From Fragum whitleyi (lineage: Eukaryota; Mollusca; Bivalvia; Cardiida; Cardiidae): a stretch of DNA of 64,000 bases. A program made the position numbers and the translations under genes. Shown here one piece after another: positions 35,040 through 46,796 of this stretch; within the stretch, counting starts at the first letter, position 1; every line of letters begins with the position of its first letter. Below the pieces are notes generated by a model. It ran no database searches and was not told the DNA's origin. It was given only the letters and a program-made list of their open reading frames with translations. Location: contig OX411555.1 of the NCBI GenBank assembly GCA_948146395.1, positions 59,272,187-59,336,186 of the forward strand. Direction: 5' to 3'.

Positions 35040-36240
35040 TAAAGAGAAAATTACAAGAGGACCATGGTGGTCATATATCTGAGCTCCAATTTTTTTTTCA
35101 ATTTCCTTCGAGTTTTAGTCATATACAGGAACAACACAGAGCTCTAACTTCCAATATAAGAATGAAAGGTACTGTAAATTGTTTTGCAAAGTCAATGAGA
35201 AACAAAACTACAAACATGAAAACGTCTATTGACTAAGACCCTCTATCACATTTATTTAAATATGATCCTACGGCATGGGGATTATTTCGATTTAAGGATA
35301 ATTTTTCAATCATTTATTTTAAGAAATTGAATCAATGCTAAAACAAAACCTAGAAAGACTATCAGGCCTGAATGTAATAAAGGAAAGATTTCTTTATATT
35401 AATATCTGTTTAAAGAAAGGAATCCCAACAACAAAGGCTAAGTTTTGATCTGAAAGCAATTGACAGTGTTATGTAATGGGCAATATGGCAATTCTCTAGG
35501 TAAAATTTGAAGGATTCATCCCCTGCTGTTTAGAAGGAGAATATATTGGCACTTCTTTCTGTTTTATTCTTATGAAAATTAGGGACCCAATATAACAGGG
35601 CTTTTTATCAAGTCGGCACACTTATTTAACCTATTCTTGCTTAATAGTCCTCAAACGAAAGGTAATGCCAATTATCAGAGTTATAAGTAAACTTGTTTAG
35701 AAGTTGAAAATTTTGTTCTATATCTTTCATAGGGGAGTCCAAAACAAAGTGCTTATTATAATGTAAGAGCATTTTTTGTTAAAGGGTGTAACGTAAATGT
35801 GTCATGCCAAATAAATCAGTTTTGTACAATTTTGGTTTGGAAGTAGGAGATTTTAAAATATTTTGAAGTGCTTTATTTCTTTTTAAAAGCTGGGATCCTA
35901 CAACAAGGGACCAATTTTTAAGATAGAGTTATCCTATACAGTATTTAAGTAGACAAGCATTGGGTAATGCTCAATACCAAATATGAAAGATCTAGCCCAT
36001 ACGGTTTCGGAGAATTTTTTAAAAGTTTTTTAATAAGTTGAAATTGCAACAAAGTCCTTGATGGATTCCATTTTCGTGAAGTATTCTGAAAGCCTCTGCC
36101 TTAAAGGATTATTTCTGTGAAGTTTGGTTGAAATCTGCTCGATAGTTTGGGAGGAGAAGACTTTTTTAAAATCGTGGTCAGACGGACGGACGCCGGACTT
36201 TGATCGATCACAATAGCTCACATTGTGCTTTAATTTACTT
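35040..36240 (-). repeat. Long degenerate interspersed repeat
   Basis: Bounded by 'acaagaggaccatggtggtc' and 'cgatcacaatagctcacatt', with the internal 'tgtgaagtttggttgaaat' and 'tcagacggacggacgccgga' motifs typical of this bivalve repeat type. It lies in the gene 1 intron. No coding content. Confidence 0.6.
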
Positions 36241-36432
36241 TAATTCACTTTGGCATCAATCGCTTACTCTATTACCTGTTTTTTTCTTACTTATCCATTC
36301 GATTTCAAGACAGAACGTTCCTTACAACCATTGAATAATCAAGTGTTATCAAACTAGTCGAGGAAATCAGTTGGCGTTTGTTGGCGCTAACGCATAACAA
36401 GATTACATTGCAAACCCATAAAACTCACTTTC

Positions 36433-37088
36433 ATGTTTCCCGGTCAATTCGATAAAAGTAACCTTCCTCATGAAGTTACTCACCCTAAAAAGTTTCAAGA
36501 GAATGACTGTGGACCTTCAGCCTATGTTGTTGGGAGAATTTCTTATGTACAAACGTCAAGACGGATTAAAAAAAAAGATCATTGCAAACAAATAGGTCTG
36601 ATACTTTACTTTTCTGCTTTATTTACATGTGTATTGGTATGGTTCTCCAAAATTGGTTGAAATTAAGAAAGAATATAACTGTCAAATGACAAAATTTCAT
36701 CAAACATGGATGTTTTTTTGTTACTCTATGTAAGCATAAAATTTTCAACTGGGATAATGAAAACAATATTTTTGAAAACTCGTCCAAAAATGTCCACGTG
36801 CACTGCCGACAGATTGAATCTTCGTCCCTTATTTTTCATGAAAATGAGGTAAAATCGACCCCACATTATTTCCTCTCAATTTTGTATGTAAATTTAGATG
36901 AGATTGTGGGTATTCCACTGCCTTTCTCGAGTGAGTGTTTGTGTGTTATGTTTGTGAAAACCAGAAAAACGCACAATTATGGTAAATCGATGTCCAAAGC
37001 TATTTTATCAAATACTTTAAACGATTTGATACCAAATTTTGTTCCTATGCCAAGGAGAGGTCAATTTCTGTCAGATAAAAATATATAA
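36433..37088 (+). pseudogene. Possible decayed type II membrane protein gene, unidentified
   Basis: A frame from ATG 36433 has a hydrophilic start, a basic cluster (R-R-I-K-K-K-D-H-C-K) and a helix (I-G-L-I-L-Y-F-S-A-L-F-T-C-V-L-V-W-F), ending in a stop at 36658-36660. About 130 bp on, a second frame (roughly 36790-37088) runs C-R-Q-I-E-S-S-S-L-I-F-H-E-N-E and ends R-R-G-Q-F-L-S-D-K-N-I-stop. Together they look like the ends of one short membrane protein broken by a frameshift, or two exons without convincing splice sites. No family recognised. It lies in the gene 1 intron on the same strand. Confidence 0.3.
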
Positions 37089-39739
37089 GTATTTATTCAG
37101 CTAAATAATGAAATTAGCGATTTCATACTTGTGTAAGGTGTGTAAAATCGTGTGTCCAGTTTCAGGGTAGTAAGTTTTACCTGATTCTTAAAGGGGTTTC
37201 TTTTTTGTTTTTTGCTGTTCACAAATTGATCAAATTGGCCTTAAAATGTCATATTTTAAGCTGCAATCCAATTAAGAAACCTAGGTACTTAAGTTATTCT
37301 TAGACAGTTTTTTAAATAATGTCACAAAAAGAACAGTGAATTTCGTTACCGTTTTGAGGATGATATAGAAACGGTTTCGAACAACCATAAGGAAGTGATA
37401 ATATGCTAAAAAGCTCCTCATATGATACAAATTTATTTTAGCTCTCTATATGGTTGTCCGAATTTCCTAAAGAAATTGTCTTCCCCACTCTAAAGTAGAC
37501 TTTCCTTTTTCAAGAAATAGAAGTGAACTACGTTATCGTACATATCTGCTTTAAGAAGTAAATGAATTTAATCCTGACTTTTGCCAGTCAAGGTTTGAAT
37601 TGTACCTTTCAGCATAAGTTTGTAATCATACGGTTGTATCTAAAGCACACATTCATAGACTACAATAAATCAGTTTTAGTGAACTATGTCATTGTTAACT
37701 TCGTTACTAAATTAAACAGTAAATTGCACTTTGCATCGCATTTTGCATAAAAAATACTCTTGAAACTGTTTCAGCCATCAGTGTAACACACAAGGTGTTC
37801 AACCTAAACAAGAATTACAATGAGATTATTAGGCTAGTACTTAAAACTAATCAAGAGATGCCGCAATTAATACAAGGTCGAATGAAGCTTGAAAATTGGT
37901 ATGGAGATATGTTGTTGAAAACACATGTATGCCTTTAATGCTAGCTTGGATCACTCCTATAAACATAAGATAGACCTGTATGGTGAATCTTTTGATTAAA
38001 CAACAATGAATCACAGTGCTATCTGGTGACGTAGATCACACCTCAGGTAACGTAGTTCAATGGTAGAAATATGTTTTTGATATTGTTAGTAGAAGAAATT
38101 CTGTAGTCTAAATATTTAAATACTACATACATAAATTATAAAACCAAACAAAAATCCGTAATTTACAAATGACTTTTATCTTAGCGAGGATAATAAAATA
38201 GGTATGTGGAAAAAAAGCATACATTTTGTTAAACTATGGGGATTCATTCAAGAACTTATATATACACACATATATATATATTTTTTTCAATTCTATGTTG
38301 TAAAACTATTCAAATAATATTTTTTACATGAACAGAAACTTTTTGCTTGGTGTTTGACAAAATTTAGGGCGTAAAAGACATTATAAAGCATATAAATTTT
38401 GTTTTCAACTTGGCGTCCCCTTCCACTTTACTACTTGGCTTTTGTAAAATTGCAATGTAAGAAAAAAACAAGGTTGAATTTGACTGATTATCTAGCAGCC
38501 AAGGAAATAAAATTTGATTCAAGGCTGAAATCCTTATTATGATAAAAAAAAAAATATTTTCATATAAAACCTGAGTTTTGATAATTTTTCATGAAATAAT
38601 TTCAGAATCTCAGTTAAAGGGAAACCATATACTTCAATTGTGTTTAAAAACAGGTTAGAAAATGATTTGGAGCATATAACATATGGTAAGAATAACATAA
38701 TCATAAAAATAATTCATTTGAATCGAAAAAAAAGTTAGTAAAAACTCAAACAAAATACATATATTATTACATAAGTGGTAAACTACGTTACGGGACATTT
38801 TCTGTAAGAATCAGTGTTTTTTGGATTAATACTCTTTTTCAAAATCGCCAAATAAACTTTTTTACATTCAAAAAAATTTGCTAAGTGTAATAACAACAGA
38901 AGTTTAAATTCTTGTAAACAAGATAATGTTTTGTTTACTGTTTCATTGATTGCAAAAAATCTGACAAATCTGCATCGTTAATACTGTTTTGAATTGCAAT
39001 ATTGAAAAAAACATGAAGTGTGTATGACAGTTATTCAGTGTTGTATGTATAAAGAATATAGTTCACTGAAAATTAATCAAGAGAAAGTGGTTCTGGCTAC
39101 TTTTCTTCATTGTAAAATAGTCACTAGAATGTATGACTTAGTTGAATAACGTAATACACTGTTAAGATTTACCCCTGTCCTTCAAATTCGGATTAAGTAC
39201 ATTTTGGAAGGTCCAGAATATTTTTCAAAGATAAATTCTAGAAAATGAATATATAAGATTGAAAAGAGACAAAAAAAAATGAAAATCTAAAACAAAAAAT
39301 CTCTGTGACTCTTGATTGTGCGTTTTTCAGTTTTTTTAGTGTTAGGTGTATTAATTGTTTAAATAATGTTCTATGAATCATATGTGGTAACAATATGTGA
39401 TGATGATTTTATATTTGTTACGTCACGTGAAAAATCAACCGAATGCTATAGTGCCAGCTTTCATCGTACTGGATTTTTGAGCTAGTAGGATTGTGTCCGT
39501 ATCTCCCCTTAAGGCTTACTACCATACTATAAAAGTGTCAAATTTAGCAGGTACACCTAATCAATCTAAACGTAATATTATTTTCTTGGTCTTTTTTTTT
39601 TGCATAGGAAGTCTTTGTAACTCTTTGTTGTATTAATGTTATATGTTATCTCTGATTTTTCTACTTTAATGAATTCTCGAAACAAAATAACAATAAACCA
39701 TTGTTGCCAAAACTAATTTGGTACTTCTTTTAATTTCAG
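37089..39739. other. Gene 1 intron, no supported feature
   Basis: Strongly AT-rich. Homopolymer and TATA runs (for example near 38260-38285) but no coding or mobile signature. The intron ends in the acceptor 'tttaatttcag'. Confidence 0.5.
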
Positions 39740-39860
39740 GTGTTATATAAGGGGCTTAAGAAGATCTTTCACAGATTCTATTAGAAAGCAAGGGGAAATA
39801 ATCTTCACGATTCACAACATAAACAGCAGAGAAATAACAGCACCGATAAATAGAAAATGA
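39740..39860 (+). CDS. Cys-rich secreted peptide gene 1, last exon
   Basis: After 'cttttaatttcag' the exon's first base completes an arginine codon and is followed by C-Y-I-R-G-L-R-R-S-F-T-D-S and a tail ending A-P-I-N-R-K, then TGA at 39858. This supplies the last core cysteine and a 38-residue C-terminal extension, for a 96-residue precursor. Exon-3 counterparts at 46778 and 56651 start in the same phase with C-Y-I-R or C-F-I-T, which supports this pairing across a 5-kb intron. C-terminal extensions also occur in myticin and mytilin precursors of mussels; whether this one is cleaved is unknown. Confidence 0.78.
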
Positions 39861-40069
39861 TGTTGTAAACAATATTCGTTTATTGCAACATCAAGGATAT
39901 GTTCATAATAACTCAGAAAAATGAATTTTGTAATCGGTAATATCATCAATTATGACCTGGTATATACATCGTCGACAATTGCTAAACAGTGTTTCCGACA
40001 TAACATAATGAAGAAGAATGAAATCGGCTTGATTTTGGAAAGCTTCGAAAGATATCGTTATATTTTATT

Positions 40070-40725
40070 AACTCACCTCAGCACGAAGTGCTCAAGGTGA
40101 GCTTTTGTGGTCGAGTGATGTCCGTCGTGCGTAGTGTGTCGTGTGTCGTCAACATTTACCTTGTAGACTCTCTAGAGGCCACATTTTTTGTGGTCAAAAT
40201 TTGGTCAGAATGATTGTCTTGATGAAATCTCGGACAAGTTTGAAAGTGGGTTAAGTGGGGTCAAAGATGAGGTCACGTGGTCAAATCTTGTAGACGCTCT
40301 CAAACCCGTATTTTTTGCTCAATTAACCTGAAATTTTGTCAAAATGATCGTCTTGATGAAATCTAGGTCAAGTCCGAAATTGGATCCAGTGGGGTCAAAA
40401 ACGAGGTCACTAAGTCAAATTAAAGTAAAACCCTGTAGACACTCTGGAAGCCATATTTTTTGCTCAATTAATCTGAAAATTGGTCAGAATGGTCATCTTG
40501 ATAAAATCTAGGTCAAGTTTTAAATTTGGTCAAGTGGGGTCAAAAACAAGGTCACGGGATCAAATTTTAGAAAAACCTTGTAAGCAGTGTAGAGGCATCA
40601 TTTTTTGCCCAATCAACCTGAAATTTGGTCAGAATTCCTCTTCCTTTCCAAGTCTACTTTAAACAATTTTTGACAGTTCACTCAGGTCAGCGATTTAGGG
40701 CCACTATGGCCCTCTTGTCATGCAA
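40070..40725 (+). repeat. Long bivalve interspersed repeat
   Basis: Same architecture as 4125-5145: the 'gcacgaagtgctcaaggtga' start, a 'gtgtgtcgtgtgtcgtcaac' tract, about four internal units with 'ttggtcagaatg' and 'ggtcaagtggggtcaaa', and the end 'agggccactatggccctctt'. The internal unit differs from the 4-kb copy, so this is a different subfamily. Confidence 0.85.
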
Positions 40726-41760
40726 TGAAGTCTGTATTGACATGATATTACCTGTCTGATAACAATACATGATATCAGGCAGTCCATTTAGAAACAATTT
40801 GTTTGCACTTTCGCCCTAGTTTCTTTGATTGTAAAGGGTTTATCATAATTAAGCGCTGAAAAATGATTGCATGTAAATAGAAAAACGCGCAAGTGTCTTG
40901 AAATACCAATGCTAACTGGTCTCGGCTGCAAGAAATTATCATGACGAGGCTTTGAAAGATTCTCCCAACCTCGACCAGATAACATTGATATTTTAAGATG
41001 CTGACATGCTATTCTCTATTTAGCGTTGAAGCATTACGTCAATGATGTAATATTACTACTATGCCGTGCATCTAAGTGTCTTTATTTTGCACTAACGACT
41101 TTTAAGTACTACAATGACGTAATCAATGTCGCAATTTCTATTCATTACTTTCCGATAGCAGGTTAAATAGAAACGACATCATCCGAGAAAACACGAGTTT
41201 TGCCGACCTCAAAAATTATAACGGATGGACTATTTGCAACGCGTAACACTATTTTTGAAAAGGATTTGTGCATTTCTAAGGATTGTTAAGAAACTTCCGA
41301 CGATCTTAGCGGAGCGTTAGTGAAATGATATATTATTAGTTAAAATTACGAGACAACAAAAAATAATAAAACGCAGTATAAGACCGGAACTGTTCAGTTT
41401 TCTAATTAGAGTTGTTGCTTGCGGTTGAATCCAATGTAAGTTTGGTCGCTTGAATCAAAGTCGATGTTTACATGGCGACCCAAGGTAGCATTACTGAATT
41501 TTTTTAATTTTAGTTTTGATTTTTCATTGGAAAGCCGACATGTTGAAAACATGAGATTGTTCAAGATGCACCGGTATACGAATAAGTTCCCCCAAAACTT
41601 GATGCTCTTACTAGATTTTCCAAGTAAAGTGTTATCACCAAAATCGTGGAATATTCATTTAACGTCTGCTTCCATTTGTTGCGCTAGTTGCACAGTGAGT
41701 GCAGGAAAGTTTATACGCTTCTCTCAAACAGCGGACTACCACTTATGTTGAGCACGAGCT
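40726..41760. other. Intergenic, no gene
   Basis: No supported feature. A frame at 41464-41751 has no domain or splice context. Confidence 0.45.
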
Positions 41761-41761
41761 A

Positions 41762-41818
41762 AACGGGGTATAATTGGAAATGTTTTTGTACCGTTTTTTG
41801 ATCCAGAACGCAGGGCAG
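41762..41818. repeat. Half copy of hairpin MITE M2
   Basis: The stretch 'aacggggtataattggaaat' and 'gatccagaacgcagggc' matches the right half of the M2 elements; the left arm is absent or deleted. Confidence 0.65.
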
Positions 41819-42770
41819 GTATGTCGGATATCTGCTACCTGTTTTATGACTTAAGTATATTTTGGGACTTAAAATAAGACATTCAGGTCGCATTTTGTAG
41901 TATCACATGGAGGTACAGTACTATGTTTGCCGAATTCAGATCCGTCTGATATCTACTTGCAGTTTTACAACGAAATATATTTTCTTGATTGTACTTGATC
42001 TTGTACAATCATTTTTTTTTTTTTTCATTTTCTTTTTGTTGCACTTTTCTCTAAAACTGTGAATCTCAGCACATGTAATTTGAAACCTTTAAAAGGCATC
42101 AGACGTTCTATACGTCGCTTTCTGAATACAGGACCGTTAGATTTATTTTCCTGTTTACTATATTCTATGGCTTAACATACTTTAACAAGACACATATAAA
42201 ATGTTGGTATTTCAAATATTTTTAGCTTAAAAGAAACGTTTCAGTAGTTTTTGGACGTCCAGTTATCATGAAGTAACTCGTGAAGGAGATTAATCCACTT
42301 AAGTTTCAAAGAACCATCGTGAATTATTTTTATACAACACGTCGCGTAAAATGTTACAATCTGGGAATAGCTTAAATACGTAAAACTTTTAGAAACAAAT
42401 CGAATATGAGGTCAGTCAGTGTATTTTTCAAAACAAATACATAAAAACGTACTAAGTAGACGAGAGTAAAGACCACTTGGTAGAACGCAAGTGATAAAAC
42501 ATATATATGTGTATAGGCGTTGAGTTTCAGACCTAAATGAATTCGTAAAATAAAACAAAACAATAACAAACAAAAACACAAAAAAAACAAAAAAAACCCA
42601 ACAACAACAACAAAAAAACCCCCCAAAAAAACCCCATCCTCCATGTTTTAAAAGAATGAGCCATTCCGGCTCACGACAACATTCAAACTCTGGTTAGCCT
42701 CGATTGAAAAAAAAAGAAAAAAAAACCAACTTTTTTTTAGATAAGGAGTCTCAATTTAGACAGACTGGTT
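41819..42770. other. Region upstream of peptide gene 2
   Basis: Contains an A/C-rich low-complexity stretch at 42547-42640 that creates a spurious minus-strand frame. No TATA box as clear as gene 3's: the equivalent position reads 'ggttcaaaagag'. Confidence 0.45.
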
Positions 42771-42847
42771 CAAAAGAGAAGTGTTTTATCATTTACAAGA
42801 TTCGTTGAAAAGCGCGTAGAAGTACACAATTGGTGAAGAACTAACTG
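42771..42847 (+). other. Gene 2 putative 5' untranslated exon
   Basis: The block 'aaaagagaagtgttttatca' to 'gaactaactg|gtaagt' aligns with 52389-52469 upstream of gene 3: shared 'aaaagagaagtg', 'agtacaca', and the donor followed by 'tttattttraa'. It contains no coding frame. With an acceptor just before each start codon, this indicates a non-coding first exon spliced to the signal-peptide exon at 45369. The exact transcription start is not determinable. Confidence 0.6.
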
Positions 42848-42894
42848 GTAAGTCATTTTATTTTGAATCATTTATAACATTTTACACGAGTAGG

Positions 42895-43170
42895 TCGTAT
42901 TTTAGCGGTATCATATCTGTTTGTCTATCCGTCCGTCTTTTCGTCCGCCCAACTGTTCCTCCATTTTTGTCAAAACATCCCCTCCTCCAATTATTGATGG
43001 ACTTGCATAAAACCGCCATAGATTGTCATCACGGGGGATATATCGCCACCGTAAATAGCTCAAAATCGAAGTACGTAAACACAATATGTCACCGAGGGTA
43101 TCTAATGAAGTTCAGTGATAAGATCAAAGCTGAAATGCTTGGAAAAATCTATACTCTGTGATTTCTATCG
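42895..43170 (+). repeat. Interspersed repeat with 'gtccgtc' tract
   Basis: Motifs 'tttgtctatccgtccgtctt' and 'aaacatcccctcctccaatt' recur near 43,970-44,060 and 61,010-61,140. This is a widespread non-coding bivalve repeat type; here it lies in the first intron of gene 2. Confidence 0.55.
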
Positions 43171-43449
43171 ACGGATATCCTTGGCTTAAGTTATTGGCAA
43201 TATTATTTTCATACAGTAGAGAAAACGATGCGTACCAGCATGAAATATGCTACCGGTTACCAGCAAAAGGTGGGTAGATATTATTCTTATTCTTGGTCGT
43301 TTCATCTATACTTGAAGTGAATTTCCTCGTGTTTGTTGTGATTTCTAGCGTAAAACAAAGCATCATTTAAACATATAATCTTCGTAAAATGTTCGACTTT
43401 AAGATGTAAATATTGAAATAATTGTGAGGTATACTGAAAATAGAAGTTG

Positions 43450-43725
43450 GGGTAGGGCAAGGGCGTAACTCCCATTCCGCAAATCACGCAAGTGCGTAAA
43501 AGAAATAATTATCAGCTGTAAAACGTCGATGATGAATGATCAGAACATCGAAACTAAAGCTTATTCAAGCTGTATTTACGATGTTTTGTTTATTCACTAA
43601 CGCTCAAATCATAAAAAAGGAGCGGATGGAGGGCATTCATGTTTGTCACATTCCACATATCGCCTTTATCCTATATATTCCTTGTTTGTCGGTTGAGTGC
43701 GAATAAATTTTGAAGTCCTAGATAC
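43450..43725 (+). repeat. Interspersed repeat, partner of 12245-12520
   Basis: Contains 'cacgcaagtgcgtaaaag', 'aagcttattcaagctgtat' and 'cactaacgctcaaatcat', the reverse complement order of the copy at 12.3 kb. No coding content. Confidence 0.65.
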
Positions 43726-44878
43726 GCCTATGGTAGGAACATACATTTATAAAAGTGAGATTATGTGTACGGAAAATAGCAAACATTTCATTCATACTCT
43801 TTGCTTGGTACTTTAACAGGATTGAATGGATTTTCACTTATTGTACAAGTTGTTGTCCCAGCTACTTTTGTTCGGACCTTACTTGGTCCTTTGCATGACA
43901 GAAATATATGATGGCTCACATATGTAAGCTTCACATATAACTGCATTTAATAAGCCCGGAAGGTCGTATGGCCCCGGTCGACCGTCCGTCTGTCTGTCTC
44001 TACGTCTGTCCGTCAGTTAGTTTTTTTTTGTGTACACAACTCCTCCTAAACTATCAATGGGAATGAGCTGTCACTTGGCACAATTACTTCCTGTGATGTC
44101 TAGTTGTGTACAGGATCTTTGAAATTCAAATCGCTCCCGTCATTCTTGAGTAATTTTGAATTGAACGGATAACAAAATTTCTTGTTACCCAAAGCTCTAA
44201 CTGTCTTTGTAGATTTTGGTTCAATATTTATTTTTTGTAAAGTGTAAAAAAGTGCCCGAGGAAATTCATCCCAGCTGTCTATAGACAAAGATCAAATACA
44301 CGATGGAGTGTTTTTGACATACTTGTCCTCCTTTACCTAAATAGAATTATCAAAAGGGGATGCAAATGAATTAAACAATGACATGAAAGCAACCAATTGA
44401 AGATGAGGGGAAATGTGGCTTATTTTTTTAATTGAGTCCAACACTAAGGTAGTTCAACAATAAATATTGATAAAAAGATGAATAGATAGTACAAAATGTG
44501 TTGCCCATGTAAAGATTACGACACAATCACAAGAGGTTACTTTTTTGGGCAAAAATAGATCTAATATAATTTTCATGTATTCAAGGGATATTTCCAAAGT
44601 CCAGAAGCACTCCTCAATTCGTCTAGAATTAATGCACTTGCGTATATCCTACATCGTTCTGTTGTTCCCACAAAGGAAATAAATCTATAATCTATAAGGC
44701 GCAAGCAGCCGATTCTAGTTTCCTTACATACGTGTAACTGAGGCTAGAACTAACTAAACACGTTATAAAACGTGTACTTTCTGTGCTTCTTATTTGCTAC
44801 ATAGTGTGGAATCTTAAACATAAGTTCATTACTAAGAAATACAGTCGATTAAAGGCTCCTGTCCCTCAGAATTCTTTT

Positions 44879-44917
<39 letters not shown>

Positions 44918-45368
44918 CCTCCCCTTAAGAATAGTATGTCTTGCTAAGAATTGGTCATTTTTTTAAATTTTTCAATGATTATTTCGTTGTTTAATTCAAT
45001 AACCGACAATTTACTTGGTTTATGACTTCAATTCCTAAATTGCACCACTATATGTCACAACTTACTATTACAGGCGTTCTGCCAAAATATCCAATGATAA
45101 CCGTCCCCCCTTCTCATGTATCTTCCCCAAAATTTTAGGTATAAGTTTAAAAGATCATGGGTTCAAAAATCGCTGCGTCACTTTTACGGGTCAACTACCT
45201 TAAGGGCCACAAGCCCCTCTCGCCAACAAAGGCCCTGTTGAAGTAGCTTCGCAATCACATTGTTTATAGTAAGGAATACAGCCAAATTTTCAGCAAAGCA
45301 TAACAACAACAACAACAACAACAAAATATAAACAATTATTAATTTATGATGACTTTGGTTTTTATTAG
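43726..45368. other. First intron of gene 2, repeats and poly-A tract
   Basis: Holds a fragment of the 'gtccgtctgtctgtc' repeat at 43,970-44,060, about 33 consecutive As at 44883-44915, and an 'aac' microsatellite at 45301-45322. It ends in the acceptor 'ggtttttattag' two bases before the gene 2 start codon. Confidence 0.5.
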
Positions 45369-45370
45369 AG

Positions 45371-45546
45371 ATGGACCAGCATGCCCGTTTCTTGTTGCTA
45401 CTGATATTGACCATAATTTTCATCGCCTCAGTAGAATCTTGGTCGTGGTATAAACTAGATGAGTGTAATGAGGAGCAGATGTGTGGAGGACAGATATGTT
45501 TTAATAGGCGATTCGGGACATGTCGAAGGATAGGCGGCATCTGCAG
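45371..45546 (+). CDS. Cys-rich secreted peptide gene 2, core exon
   Basis: The exon begins at 45369 after 'tttttattag'; ATG 45371 opens a signal peptide (M-D-Q-H-A-R-F-L-L-L-L-I-L-T-I-I-F-I-A-S), then S-W-S-W-Y-K-L-D-E-C-N-E-E-Q-M-C-G-G-Q-I-C, F-N-R-R-F-G-T-C and G-G-I-C. It ends at 'tgcag|gtatgc' two bases into a codon. The W-Y-K-L-D-x-C, E-E-Q-x-C-G-G-Q and R-x-G-T-C motifs are shared with gene 1, about 10 kb upstream. Six core cysteines; spacing C-x5-C-x4-C-x7-C-x6-C-x-C once exon 3 adds S-C-Y-I-R-V. The donor lies at the edge of an M1 MITE inserted at the TA of GTA. Probable secreted host-defence-like peptide; activity is inference. Confidence 0.85.
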
Positions 45547-45548
45547 GT

Positions 45549-45992
45549 ATGCAGTTAATAACATCGTGAAATTGACAAGGTGAATGATTTTGGATTGATT
45601 TAGGAATGAAATTGAATGTGTATGTTGAGAGAGTTTTGAGTGAATTTAATGGGAAGTAATCCTATATCGCAAATTTTGTTCAGGATGAACAAAATTAGCT
45701 ATTTTAATTACCTCTCTTTAATCAAATATACGTACTTTTCTCTTTGTACATCTTCATGGACCAATCTGTCGCTTGAAAATCCACACCATCTAATAAAATC
45801 GTAGAATGAATAGATTGATTTGAGTTACTGATGAAAGTCTTGAATGATTTTTGAATGTTTTCTATTGATTTCGGAGCGTTTTTGATCGATTTGAGTGAGT
45901 GTTTTGAATAATTGAAAGAAGTGCTGAGTGAATGATTAAGAATGATTTTGATCGGAATGATAGTCAATTTCACGATGTTTTTAACTGTACTA
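45549..45992. mobile_element. MITE family M1 copy at the gene 2 splice donor
   Basis: It starts three bases into the intron ('gtatg|cagttaataacatcgtg') and ends 'tttcacgatgtttttaactg' followed by TA. All internal landmarks are intact. A decayed copy occupies the same place in gene 3, so the insertion predates that duplication. It supplies most of the intron's first 440 bases while leaving the donor GT usable. Confidence 0.85.
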
Positions 45993-46039
45993 GGGCTTTT
46001 CAACAAACACCAAAACCAAACCAATAAAATGTGATGCTT

Positions 46040-46490
46040 GATTACAATTAAAAACATCGTGACATTGTTATGTGAATGATTATGGAATTACATAGGATAA
46101 AATTGAATGAGTGTGACGAGTGAGTATTTAATGAAATTAAAGGAGGGCAATCAAGTATCGCTAATTTTATTCGAGATGAACAAATACGGGTTATTTACTA
46201 CATCCCTTTAGTAAAATATGTATGCAATACTATAAATAGCTTTCTATGTATTCACAAACAAATCAGACGCTTACACAATAAAATAAGATCAATGACATCT
46301 TAGAGGGTTTTTTATCGATTTTAAATATGTGAGTAGTCGTTTATCACCCCCTTCATTAGTGATTTTGGAGTATTTTTAATGGTTTGAGTGAGTGTCCGGA
46401 ATGAATAATATGAGCGCCGAACAAGTGTTATAAATGGTTTTGATCTTTTTGAATGTCAGTTTCACGATGGGATGAACCGTATCTAAAAAT
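46040..46490. mobile_element. MITE family M1 copy, second in the gene 2 intron
   Basis: Left 'caattaaaaacatcgtgaca' and right 'gtcagtttcacgatgggatg' ends, with 'gatgaacaaatacggg' and 'gaatgaataatatgagcgcc' inside. More diverged than its neighbour. Confidence 0.7.
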
Positions 46491-46777
46491 TTAGGCAATT
46501 ACTTTTTTTTCAAGACCTCGAATAAGGGTTAGTTTTTACCAGAATTGTTTTAAATATAAATTTGTTTTATATATAAATTAACGAAAACATCAACAACAAC
46601 AACAAAAAAAAAATAGTAAATTTGGTAAAAAAAAGAAAAGAAAAAACAGTTGGTCAAATAATTGAATATTTTACACATGCTCAAGGTGTGACAGATAAAC
46701 ACGAGAGTTCCTTTGAATACTGCTACTAATCTTAAATGCTTTAAGTATTTCTACCCATTTGTTCTGTATCATTACAG

Positions 46778-46796
46778 TTGTTACATAAGAGTTTGA
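46778..46796 (+). CDS. Cys-rich secreted peptide gene 2, last coding exon (short)
   Basis: After 'tatcattacag' the first base completes a serine codon; C-Y-I-R-V and TGA follow, giving a 64-residue precursor. The final core cysteine is retained but the tail found in genes 1 and 3 is absent. Read one base out of register, 46795-46986 is open for 63 codons and begins E-V-I-D-S-G-K-E-V-I-I-N-V-D, similar in spacing to G-E-I-I-F-T-I-H-N-I-N of gene 1. The tail was therefore probably lost by a small indel near 46791-46796. The peptide core should be unaffected. Confidence 0.72.

Noticed and set aside
42372..42644. 90-codon minus frame with a hydrophobic run
   Set aside because: Produced by an A/C-rich low-complexity tract; composition alone explains the hydrophobicity.
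45184..45564. 126-codon minus frame over the gene 2 core exon
   Set aside because: It is the antisense of the gene 2 exon and an 'aac' microsatellite.
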